From positions 1 through 5,448 of the forward strand of contig CAUHFS010000079.1 in the NCBI GenBank assembly GCA_959605475.1: 5,448 nucleotides of DNA, read 5' to 3'. The translations under genes and the position numbers were made by a program. Source of the stretch: an uncultured Collinsella sp. Its GTDB lineage: Bacteria > Actinomycetota > Coriobacteriia > Coriobacteriales > Coriobacteriaceae. Below the pieces are notes generated by a model. It had not been told where the DNA came from. It saw only the letters and a list, made by a program, of their open reading frames with translations, and made no database searches. Positions 1-5,448 of the stretch are shown here, one piece after another. Within the stretch, counting starts at the first letter, position 1, and every line of letters begins with the position of its first letter.

Positions 1-771
1 GCGCAGGCCGCGGACCATGGAGTAGTACTCGATATTCTCGTACACGGTGCTCTTCTTGCGAATACCAGCGGTGTCAACCATGCGGTAGTGCTTGCCGTTG
101 CGCTCGACGACCGTGTCGATGGCGTCGCGCGTGGTGCCGGCGATGTTCGAAACGATGGAGCGGTCGGCGCCCAGGATGCGGTTGAACAGCGACGACTTGC
201 CGGCATTGGGGCGGCCGATGATGGCGACGTTCAGGGCGTCGGGGAACTCATCGGCGACCTCGTCCTCTTCCTCCGGAAGCAGGGCCACGATATCGTCGAG
301 CAGGTCGCCCGTGCCGTGGCCATGCAGGGCCGAGAGGGGCGTGGGCTCACCGACGCCGAGCGAATAGAACTCCCAGATGCTGTCGTTTTCGCGATCGGGG
401 TTGTCGAGCTTGTTCACCAGTAGAAAGACCGGCTTGTCGCAGCGCTTGAGCATGCGGGCGACCGACTCGTCCTCCTCGGTGACGCCGGTGCGGCCGTCGA
501 CCACAAACAGGATGACGGCGGCTTCCTCGGCGGCGGCGAGGGCCTGGTCGCGGATGGACGTGGCAAAGACGTCATCGCTCTTGAGCGGCTCGATGCCGCC
601 CGTGTCGACAATGGTGAACTCGCGGCCGTTCCAATCGGCCGTGTGGTATGAGCGATCGCGCGTGACGCCGCGGGACTCATGGACGATGGCGTCCGAGGTT
701 TGGGCCAGGCGGTTAACGAGCGTGGACTTGCCCACGTTGGGGCGTCCGACGACGGCGACGATAGGTTTCAT
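1..771 (-). CDS. der: Ribosome assembly GTPase Der (EngA), N-terminal 257 residues, 3' end outside window
   Basis: Der is a tandem-GTPase factor for 50S ribosomal subunit maturation in the cytoplasm. Translating from the ATG at 771–769 gives MKPIVAVVGRPNVGKSTLVN. GTPase domain 1 shows G1 GRPNVGKS (residues 9–16), a switch I threonine in RGVTRD (34–39), G3 DTGG (56–59), G4 NKLD (120–123) and a G5-like SAL (147–149). An acidic linker (about 166–178) follows. Domain 2 then shows GRPNAGKS (186–193), GTTRD (212–216) and DTAG (233–236). The frame is open to base 1, so the second G4 motif and the C-terminal KH-like domain lie beyond the window; the family is usually about 440 residues. The start is supported by the conserved N-terminus and a good ribosome binding site. 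It lies 10 bases after the DUF512 stop and is probably co-transcribed. The duplicated G-motif pattern makes the family call very secure. Confidence 0.97.
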   Translation of the reverse strand, partial: MKPIVAVVGRPNVGKSTLVNRLAQTSDAIVHESRGVTRDRSYHTADWNGREFTIVDTGGIEPLKSDDVFATSIRDQALAAAEEAAVILFVVDGRTGVTEEDESVARMLKRCDKPVFLLVNKLDNPDRENDSIWEFYSLGVGEPTPLSALHGHGTGDLLDDIVALLPEEEDEVADEFPDALNVAIIGRPNAGKSSLFNRILGADRSIVSNIAGTTRDAIDTVVERNGKHYRMVDTAGIRKKSTVYENIEYYSMVRGLR

Positions 772-774
772 CTG

Positions 775-783
775 CTCTCCTTT
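775..783 (-). promoter_or_regulatory. Ribosome binding site of der
   Basis: The minus strand reads AAAGGAGAG, with the AGGAG core ending 5 bases before the der ATG. The site overlaps the TAA stop of the upstream DUF512 gene (784–782). A ribosome finishing that gene would therefore sit on the der initiation region, which suggests translational coupling. It fixes the der start. Confidence 0.8.
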
Positions 784-2224
784 AATGGATAGGGTCAGCG
801 GAATTAGTAGAGTCTGCGGGCACAATGCCAAGGATATGCTCCAGGGTATCGAGCAGCTCATGCGGCATGGTCGACACCACATGAACCTCGGCGCCGCGAC
901 TGGTAAGGCTTGCGAGTAAATCGTCACGATGATACTCGTCAAGCGTCATGCCGTCAGCGTTGAACATGAGCTTAGGCACAAAGAGCATAACCCCCGACAG
1001 GTCTTGGGGCAGCTGCTCCAGAATGTCACACGCGACGATGAGGCCGGTCACGTCCACGTTGCCGCCGAAGTAGCGGTTCTTGATGGCCGTAACAGTGCCG
1101 CCGAGACCATGCGGCGACTCCACAAAGCGCGCCACGGTGTCGCGCGCGCTGGCGCCGGAGAGGCACAGCAGGTGCTGGCTGCGGGCGGCGATGGCCTCGC
1201 GGACGCGGGCCAGTCGCTCGGCATCGGTAGCCAGCACGTCGTCGGTCTCGTCCAGATACGAGCGGATCATGCCGATGCCGTCGTAGTACTGCGGGTAACC
1301 GTCGTAAAAGTCTGCCTCGGGAGGATCGATGCCGGCGTCCAAGTAGAACTCGTCGCTCATCTGGAAGGTGTGGCGGCCAAAGCGCTCATAGGCGCGGTCC
1401 TGGTAGGGGCGGATCATGGCAATGGTCTCGCGCGCTAGCTCGGGCTTGTCGCTGTAGGACCAGCTAAAACGGTTCTGATGCTTGGTAAAGCCGAGCGGCA
1501 CGATGCCCAGGCTTGTGATTTGCTCGTGCTCCTCGCAAAAGCGCAGGGTCTTTTCCAGCTCCTCGCCGTCGTTCATGCCGGGGCACAGCACAATCTGCGC
1601 GTGAATCTCGATGCCGGCGGCCATGATGGCCTCGAGCACGTCCATGCCGCGCTGGGCGTTGCGGCCCATCATGCGGCGGCGGACATCGGGACTCACGGCA
1701 TGGACCGACACGTTCATGGGGCTCATATTGCGTTCGATGACGTTTTGAACATCTTCGTCGGAGAGGTTCGTGAGCGTAACAAAGTTGCCCTGTAAAAAGC
1801 TCAGGCGATAGTCGTCGTCGCGAATGTAGAGCGTGGAGCGGCCGCCCTTGGGCAGCATCGTCATAAAGCAGAATACGCAGGCGTTGACGCAGGTACGCAT
1901 GCCGTCGAAGATGGGGCCATCGAACTCCAAGCCCCAGTCCTCGCCGGGAAAGCGGTCGAGCTCGACGGGGGTGACGGTGCCGTCGCGCGGGTCGAATACC
2001 TCCAGCTCGACGGTGTCGTCATCTGCCTCCCAGAGCCACACGATCATGTCGGTGAGCGCCTCGCCGTTGACCGTGAGCACGCGCATGCCCGGCTCGATAC
2101 CCACATCCCACGCGGGCGATTCGGGACGCACGTTCTTTACGAGCGCGCCCTCACCCGGCTCGGGGTCGCGGCTGCGCCCGTAATCGGCCACCTCGGCGGC
2201 GTATGCGGGTACGGTCTGGTCCAT
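782..2224 (-). CDS. PDZ–radical SAM–DUF512 protein of unknown function
   Basis: This 480-residue protein belongs to the family annotated as DUF512 or 'Fe-S oxidoreductase', whose reaction is unknown to me. An N-terminal PDZ-like domain spans about residues 24–78 (GALVKNVRPESPAWDVGI, then PGMRVLTVNG). The radical SAM motif is CVNACVFC, with C112, C116 and C119 spaced CX3CX2C as expected for a 4Fe-4S/SAM enzyme. It is followed by LPKGGRSTLYIRDDDYRLSF and GNFVTLTNL, a signature of this family. The C-terminal DUF512 part carries SDEFYLDAG, a YPQYYDGIGM segment and NRYFGGNVDVTG (from 383). The frame is open upstream to an ATG at 2329, but that extension is Arg/His-rich and would overlap 100 bases of conserved ispH. 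I therefore chose the ATG at 2224–2222, two bases after the ispH stop. No signal peptide or membrane segment is seen, so it is probably cytoplasmic. Family identity is confident; function is not known. Confidence 0.93.
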   Translation of the reverse strand: MDQTVPAYAAEVADYGRSRDPEPGEGALVKNVRPESPAWDVGIEPGMRVLTVNGEALTDMIVWLWEADDDTVELEVFDPRDGTVTPVELDRFPGEDWGLEFDGPIFDGMRTCVNACVFCFMTMLPKGGRSTLYIRDDDYRLSFLQGNFVTLTNLSDEDVQNVIERNMSPMNVSVHAVSPDVRRRMMGRNAQRGMDVLEAIMAAGIEIHAQIVLCPGMNDGEELEKTLRFCEEHEQITSLGIVPLGFTKHQNRFSWSYSDKPELARETIAMIRPYQDRAYERFGRHTFQMSDEFYLDAGIDPPEADFYDGYPQYYDGIGMIRSYLDETDDVLATDAERLARVREAIAARSQHLLCLSGASARDTVARFVESPHGLGGTVTAIKNRYFGGNVDVTGLIVACDILEQLPQDLSGVMLFVPKLMFNADGMTLDEYHRDDLLASLTSRGAEVHVVSTMPHELLDTLEHILGIVPADSTNSADPIH

Positions 2225-2226
2225 GG

Positions 2227-3126
2227 TTAGCGGCAAAGCTCCTTGATGCGCTCGACGGCGCGCTCGATGTGTTCTTGCGGGGTGGAGGCTCCGGCGGTGA
2301 TGCCGATGTGGTGAGCGTCGGTAAACCACGCGGCTTGGAGCTCAGAAGCTTCCTCGATGTGATACGTGCGCTCGCAGGCGTCTGCGCAAATCTGCGCCAG
2401 GCGGCGGGTGTTGCCCGAGTTCTTGCCGCCCACGATGACCATGCAGTCGCAGCGGTTGGCAAGTGTGGCTGCTGCCTGTTGACGCTCACTCGTGGCGGCG
2501 CAGATGGTGTTGATCACGCGCAGCTCCTGCACGCGCGGGGTGATAGCAGCCACGACCTCGGCGAGGTTCTGCGCAGTCTGGGTGGTTTGCACGACGAGGC
2601 CCACTTTACCCTTGAGCGACAGAGCATCGGCGTCGGCGGCACAGCTCACGACCTGCGCGTCATTACCGGCGTGGCCCAGGATGCCCTCGACTTCGGGGTG
2701 GCCCGGCTCGCCCACGACGATCACGCGGTAGCCCTCGCGCACCAGGCGCTCGGCCGCCACGTGGACCTTCTTCACGTAGGGGCAGGTGGCGTCGACCACG
2801 TCGAGGCCACGCTCGCGTGCGGCATCGATCACCTGCGGCACCACGCCGTGAGCGCGGATGATCACGGTGCCCGATGCGGCATCGTCTAGGGTTTCGGCCA
2901 GACCGACGCCCGCTTCGGCAAGCTCGCGCACCACGATGGGGTTATGGATGAGCGGACCCAGGGTGTGGACCTGAGCGTTCTCCTCCGCCTGCGGGGCGGC
3001 CGCCAATGCCATATCGAGCGCGCGCTGTACGCCGTAGCAGGTGCCGGCGTGAGCTGCAATCTCGATGGTGGGCGCGCCGTCCTGATCGGGCGCAGCCGCG
3101 GCGGTGTTCGTCACGTTCTCGCTCAT
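2227..3126 (-). CDS. ispH: 4-hydroxy-3-methylbut-2-enyl diphosphate reductase IspH (LytB)
   Basis: IspH is the last enzyme of the non-mevalonate (MEP) pathway. It reduces HMBPP to IPP and DMAPP using a 4Fe-4S cluster in the cytoplasm. The 299-residue product is of normal family length. The three cluster cysteines are C30 in GTCYGV, C115 in DATCPYV and C209 in NTICAAT. Substrate-pocket motifs are also present: GPLIHN (57–62), RAHGV (91–95), GEPGHPEVEG with H143 and E145, QTTQT (180–184), KNSGNT (235–240) and GASTPQ (279–284). Residues 1–20 form an Ala-rich, non-conserved extension before the first core strand. The start ATG lies two bases after the plsC stop and its ribosome binding site is weak (GGGCAGG, 8 bases upstream), suggesting coupling to plsC. 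Many Clostridia carry IspH fused to ribosomal protein S1; no S1 domain follows here. All catalytic motifs are intact. Confidence 0.97.
   Translation of the reverse strand: MSENVTNTAAAAPDQDGAPTIEIAAHAGTCYGVQRALDMALAAAPQAEENAQVHTLGPLIHNPIVVRELAEAGVGLAETLDDAASGTVIIRAHGVVPQVIDAARERGLDVVDATCPYVKKVHVAAERLVREGYRVIVVGEPGHPEVEGILGHAGNDAQVVSCAADADALSLKGKVGLVVQTTQTAQNLAEVVAAITPRVQELRVINTICAATSERQQAAATLANRCDCMVIVGGKNSGNTRRLAQICADACERTYHIEEASELQAAWFTDAHHIGITAGASTPQEHIERAVERIKELCR
2239..2244 (-). promoter_or_regulatory. Candidate ribosome binding site of the DUF512 gene, unusually far from the start
   Basis: The minus strand reads AAGGAG inside the last codons of ispH, 14 bases before the chosen ATG. That is longer than the usual 5–9. 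With the ispH stop only two bases before the ATG (TAA-CC-ATG), initiation probably relies partly on re-initiation by ribosomes ending ispH. It still favours the ATG at 2224 over the upstream ATG at 2329. Confidence 0.5.
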
Positions 3127-3128
3127 GG

Positions 3129-3857
3129 CTAGAACCTGCCCGGGTGCTCAGCGCACAGATCGTCGCGCATCTTATAGACGCGGTTCATGGCCTCGGACTC
3201 AAACCAGGCCAGGCGCTCCGTACGCTTAAGCCCGGCCGGCGCGTCCGAAAGCGAGACGGCCTTGCCGGCACGAATCCAGCACTTCTTGGGACGCATGAGC
3301 TTTTTGCCCGCGGGCGTGATGTCGGACCAGCCACAGATGGCAACTGGGTTGACGGGCGCCTTGCCCATCTGAGCGATGAGCGCAAAACCGCCATGGACCT
3401 CGGGCTTGATCTCGCGCGAGCGGATGCGCGTGCCCTCGGGGAAGATCAGGACGTCCTCGCCGCGCTGCAGCGCATGCTGGGCGGCGCGCAGGCACTTCAT
3501 GTCGGCGGTGCCGCGCTCCACGGGAATGCCGCCCACGCGGCTAAAGGCCCAGCGTACGATCTTGCTCTTGGCGAACTCGGACTTAAAGATGGGGCGGATG
3601 CGGCGCCCGCCAAAGAACAGCGCCGTCTCCACGGCCAAGAGCTCGGCCATCGAGGTGTGGTTGCAGATGACCACGCTGCCGCGTCCGTCCTGGCGCTCAA
3701 ACAGCAGGTCAGCGTCCTCGACCTTCCAGCGCCACATGAGCTTGGAGAAGGCCCACAGGATGGCCATGACCACGACGACGGTGCCGCGGATGAGCGCCGG
3801 GAACTCGGCATAGGGGGCGTTGTAATAATCCTCGGGCGTCTGCTTAAACAGGCGCAT
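3129..3857 (-). CDS. plsC: 1-acyl-sn-glycerol-3-phosphate acyltransferase (PlsC family)
   Basis: PlsC-family enzymes acylate lysophosphatidic acid to phosphatidic acid at the inner face of the membrane, the entry to phospholipid synthesis. The 242 residues fit a compact bacterial member. One hydrophobic segment spans about residues 21–42. Block I reads NHTSMAE (66–72): H67 is present, but the usual acidic partner Asp is Glu72, giving HX4E instead of HX4D. Block II is GGIPVERG (109–116), block III FPEGTR (139–144), and a block IV-like PVNPVAI lies at 167–173. The start ATG has a strong AAAGGAGGT site 5 bases upstream and lies 3 bases after the cmk stop. A broader lysophospholipid acyltransferase role is possible, since acceptor specificity cannot be read from sequence. 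The family call is secure; the exact substrate is inferred from the blocks and the operon. Confidence 0.92.
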   Translation of the reverse strand: MRLFKQTPEDYYNAPYAEFPALIRGTVVVVMAILWAFSKLMWRWKVEDADLLFERQDGRGSVVICNHTSMAELLAVETALFFGGRRIRPIFKSEFAKSKIVRWAFSRVGGIPVERGTADMKCLRAAQHALQRGEDVLIFPEGTRIRSREIKPEVHGGFALIAQMGKAPVNPVAICGWSDITPAGKKLMRPKKCWIRAGKAVSLSDAPAGLKRTERLAWFESEAMNRVYKMRDDLCAEHPGRF

Positions 3858-3860
3858 GGG

Positions 3861-4547
3861 CTACCTCCTTTGGTTGATGAGGTCCTCGATAATGCGGACG
3901 ACCTCGTCGATGGTATGGGCGGTGGAGTCGACGTGCACGGCGTCCTCGGCGGGCACGAGCGGCGCGACCTCGCGGCTGCTGTCAAGCTTGTCGCGCTGCT
4001 TAAGGGCGTCGAGAGTCTCGTCGACCTCGGCCTCGAGCTGCTCGGCAGTAAGCGGCTGGGCGTCGTTTTGGTGACGCTGCAGCACGCGGCGGCGGGCGCG
4101 CTCGCGCGGGTCAGCGGTCAGGAAGACCTTTACTTGCGCGTTGGGGAATACGACGGTACCGATGTCGCGACCCTCGGCCACGATATCGCGGTCCTCGGCG
4201 GCGCGGCGCTGGTGAATGAGCATGGCGGCGCGCACGCCCGGGTAGGCCGAGACCTTGGATACGTTGGCGTCGACCTGCGGGGTACGGATGGCGGCCGAAG
4301 CGTCCTGGCCGTCAATGGTCAGGCGCGTGTCCTCGCCGGTGCCGTTGGTAAAGCGAATTTCGATCTGCTCGGCGAGGGCGTCGATGGCCGCCTCGTCGTC
4401 CAGGTCGATGCCGCGGTCGAGCGCGGCGAACGTGACGGCGCGATACATGGCGCCCGTGTCGAGCTTGTTAAAGCCCAGCTGGCGGGCGATCTCCTTGGCG
4501 ATGGTGGATTTGCCGGAACCGGCGGGGCCGTCGATGGCGACGATCAT
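3861..4547 (-). CDS. cmk: (d)CMP kinase (cytidylate kinase)
   Basis: Cytidylate kinase transfers phosphate from ATP to CMP or dCMP, feeding CTP and dCTP pools for RNA, DNA and CDP-lipid synthesis. The 228-residue product matches the usual length of about 220–230. The P-loop is GPAGSGKST (residues 7–15). It is followed by LDTGAMYRAV (29–38), the nucleotide-monophosphate contact region. The inserted NMP-binding domain ends with IRTPQVDANVSKVSAYPGVR (87–106). The conserved EGRDIGTVVFP (125–135) contains the R127-D128 pair, and the Arg-rich lid segment RERARRR lies at about 148–154. The start ATG directly precedes the conserved IVAIDGPAGSGKS and has a GAAAGGAAG ribosome binding site 6 bases upstream (4554–4562). 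plsC follows 3 bases after its stop. Cmk makes the CMP-derived carriers used in phospholipid synthesis, so pairing with plsC is sensible. No key residue is missing. Confidence 0.97.
   Translation of the reverse strand: MIVAIDGPAGSGKSTIAKEIARQLGFNKLDTGAMYRAVTFAALDRGIDLDDEAAIDALAEQIEIRFTNGTGEDTRLTIDGQDASAAIRTPQVDANVSKVSAYPGVRAAMLIHQRRAAEDRDIVAEGRDIGTVVFPNAQVKVFLTADPRERARRRVLQRHQNDAQPLTAEQLEAEVDETLDALKQRDKLDSSREVAPLVPAEDAVHVDSTAHTIDEVVRIIEDLINQRR
3863..3871 (-). promoter_or_regulatory. Strong ribosome binding site of plsC inside the cmk 3' end
   Basis: The minus strand reads AAAGGAGGT, nearly the full anti-16S complement, 5 bases before the plsC ATG. It is formed by the last cmk codons and the first base of the cmk TAG stop. 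This fixes the plsC start and is the best-matching ribosome binding site in the window. Confidence 0.88.
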
Positions 4548-4612
4548 GCAATGCTTCCTTTCGATGGTTGACGTGCTGGTATGGTTCGGGGCGCTGGGGC
4601 GCGGCGGGTTGC
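4548..4612 (-). other. 65-base spacer between the pseudouridine synthase gene and cmk
   Basis: This is the longest non-coding stretch in the window. Its downstream end carries the cmk ribosome binding site. The upstream part is GC-rich on the minus strand (CCGCCGCGCCCC) and lacks a clear inverted repeat with a T-run, so I see no intrinsic terminator. I also see no convincing −35/−10 pair facing cmk. Read-through from the upstream gene is the simplest view, but an internal promoter or weak attenuator cannot be excluded by eye. Confidence 0.5.
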
Positions 4613-5448
4613 CTAGCCTGTGTAGCGCTCGCGGTAGGTGTTGCGCTTGGGTGCGGAGCCGTGGCTGCCGTGGTGACGCGTGCGGCTGGCGGGCGTATCT
4701 TGGGGCTTGCCGCCGTTGCGCTTGGCGCTCGCCTGCTTGGGCGGGATGCCGCCGCTTTTAAGGATCTGCACCTCGCGGTCGGTGAGCTCGCGCCATGAGC
4801 CCTTGGCCACGCCCTCGAGCTCAAGGCCGGCAAAGTTGCAGCGGTGCAGGCGGATCACAGGATGGTGAATCTTGCCCAGCATGCGCTTGACCTGGTTTTT
4901 ACGACCCTCGCGGATTATGACCTCCACGGCGGTGGTGCCGGGTTTGACGCCCTGGGGAGCTACGGCCTCGGCCTCGCGCGCGTTGATGACGCGGCAGATC
5001 GCCGGCTGGCACAGGCCGTCGTCGAGCTCGATGCCGCTGCGGAGTGGTTCCAAGTCGCGGTCGGACAGCCGTCCGTCCACGAGCGCCTGGTAGGTCTTGT
5101 AGACGTGCTTGCTGGGGTGCAGCAGATCCTGCGACAGGTCGCCGTCGGTGGTAAAGAGCAAAAGGCCCGTGGTGTCGCGGTCCAGGCGGCCCACTGGAAA
5201 CAGGCCCGGAAAGCGGTCGCGCGGGACCAGGTCGGCCACGCAAGGGCGCTCCTGCGGGTCGCTCATGGTGGTGAGGTAGCCGGTCGGCTTGTAGAGCATC
5301 AAGTACACGGCGCCCTGGTTGAGCTTGACGGGCATGCCGTCGACCTCGATGTGATCGTGGTCGACATCGACCTTGGTGCCCAGTTCGGTCGCGACCTCGC
5401 CGTTGACGGTCACGCGGCCGGCGGTCATTAGGTCCTCCGAGCCACGGC
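4613..5448 (-). CDS. RluB/RsuA-family rRNA pseudouridine synthase, 5' end outside window
   Basis: This family isomerises a specific uridine in rRNA to pseudouridine: RluB on 23S rRNA, RsuA on 16S rRNA. An ATG at 5428 begins MTAGRVTVNG, but the frame stays open to base 5448 and encodes RGSEDL just upstream. That is the middle of the usual N-terminal S4 RNA-binding domain, so the true start lies outside the window, probably some 20 residues earlier. The catalytic motif is GRLDRDTTGLL, with the catalytic Asp codon at 5182–5180. It is preceded by YKPTGYLTT and followed by the family's VYKTYQALVDG and EGRKNQVKRML segments. The protein ends in a basic, low-complexity tail of about 47 residues (codons 4756–4616) beyond the domain. 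In many Gram-positives a gene of this type lies between scpB and cmk, which favours RluB, but the target base cannot be fixed from sequence. Confidence 0.94.
   Translation of the reverse strand, partial: RGSEDLMTAGRVTVNGEVATELGTKVDVDHDHIEVDGMPVKLNQGAVYLMLYKPTGYLTTMSDPQERPCVADLVPRDRFPGLFPVGRLDRDTTGLLLFTTDGDLSQDLLHPSKHVYKTYQALVDGRLSDRDLEPLRSGIELDDGLCQPAICRVINAREAEAVAPQGVKPGTTAVEVIIREGRKNQVKRMLGKIHHPVIRLHRCNFAGLELEGVAKGSWRELTDREVQILKSGGIPPKQASAKRNGGKPQDTPASRTRHHGSHGSAPKRNTYRERYTG

Noticed and set aside
2225..2329. Upstream ATG at 2329 that would extend the DUF512 protein by 35 residues.
   Set aside because: The extension overlaps the conserved 3' end of ispH, is Arg/His-rich as expected of an out-of-frame shadow, and precedes a better-placed ATG two bases after the ispH stop.
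3006..4571. A 521-codon open frame on the plus strand opposite ispH, plsC and cmk, with other long plus-strand frames opposite every gene.
   Set aside because: Across plsC and cmk it is exactly in codon register with the minus-strand genes, and the long plus-strand frames opposite the other genes are likewise in register with theirs. In that register a plus-strand stop needs a TTA, CTA or TCA sense codon, which this GC-rich genome avoids. The translation has no recognisable domain.
4567..4590. A TTGACG hexamer on the plus strand in the spacer, resembling a −35 box.
   Set aside because: It points away from all genes, toward the antisense of the pseudouridine synthase, and no −10-like hexamer lies at a suitable distance.
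5426..5428. ATG at 5428 as the real start of the pseudouridine synthase.
   Set aside because: In-frame codons upstream encode RGSEDL, which matches the S4 domain of this family, and starting here would cut that domain in half. The AGGA-like bases just upstream are part of those codons.
1..5448. Search by eye for tRNA or rRNA genes, insertion sequences, CRISPR repeats, riboswitches and terminators.
   Set aside because: Nearly all the sequence is coding with conserved products, the largest spacer is 65 bases, and no repeats or convincing hairpins were seen.

Overview
The window holds six protein-coding genes, all on the minus strand and packed almost end to end. Read in the direction of transcription (from position 5448 down to 1), the order is: RluB/RsuA-type pseudouridine synthase (5' end outside the window), cmk, a PlsC-type acyltransferase, ispH, a PDZ–radical SAM–DUF512 protein, and der/engA (3' end outside the window). 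The base composition is clearly GC-rich, and the coding strand almost never uses the codons TTA, CTA or TCA. Together with Gram-positive-style AGGAGG ribosome binding sites and this gene order, this points to a high-GC Gram-positive, most likely a Coriobacteriia gut actinobacterium such as Collinsella or a relative. That assignment is an inference from gene order and composition and was not checked by any search.

Layout in transcription order. The rRNA pseudouridine synthase covers 5448–4613 and its N-terminal S4 domain is cut by the window edge. A 65-base spacer follows, holding only the cmk ribosome binding site. Cytidylate kinase is at 4547–3861 and plsC at 3857–3129. ispH is at 3126–2227, the DUF512 radical SAM protein at 2224–782, and der at 771–1. 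The spacers after cmk, plsC, ispH and the DUF512 gene are only 3, 2, 2 and 10 bases. There is no visible terminator or internal promoter, so the last five genes look like one translationally coupled operon, possibly continuous with the pseudouridine synthase gene.

The products serve basic growth: rRNA modification and 50S assembly (RluB, Der), CTP/dCTP supply (Cmk), phosphatidic acid synthesis (PlsC) and isoprenoid precursors through the non-mevalonate pathway (IspH). The one gene of unknown biochemical role is the DUF512 protein, which has an intact radical SAM cysteine motif behind an N-terminal PDZ domain. The region reads as ordinary core genome: no mobile element, RNA gene, CRISPR array or sign of recent transfer was seen. 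The points most worth following up are the DUF512 orphan enzyme and a PlsC whose catalytic HX4D motif reads HX4E.
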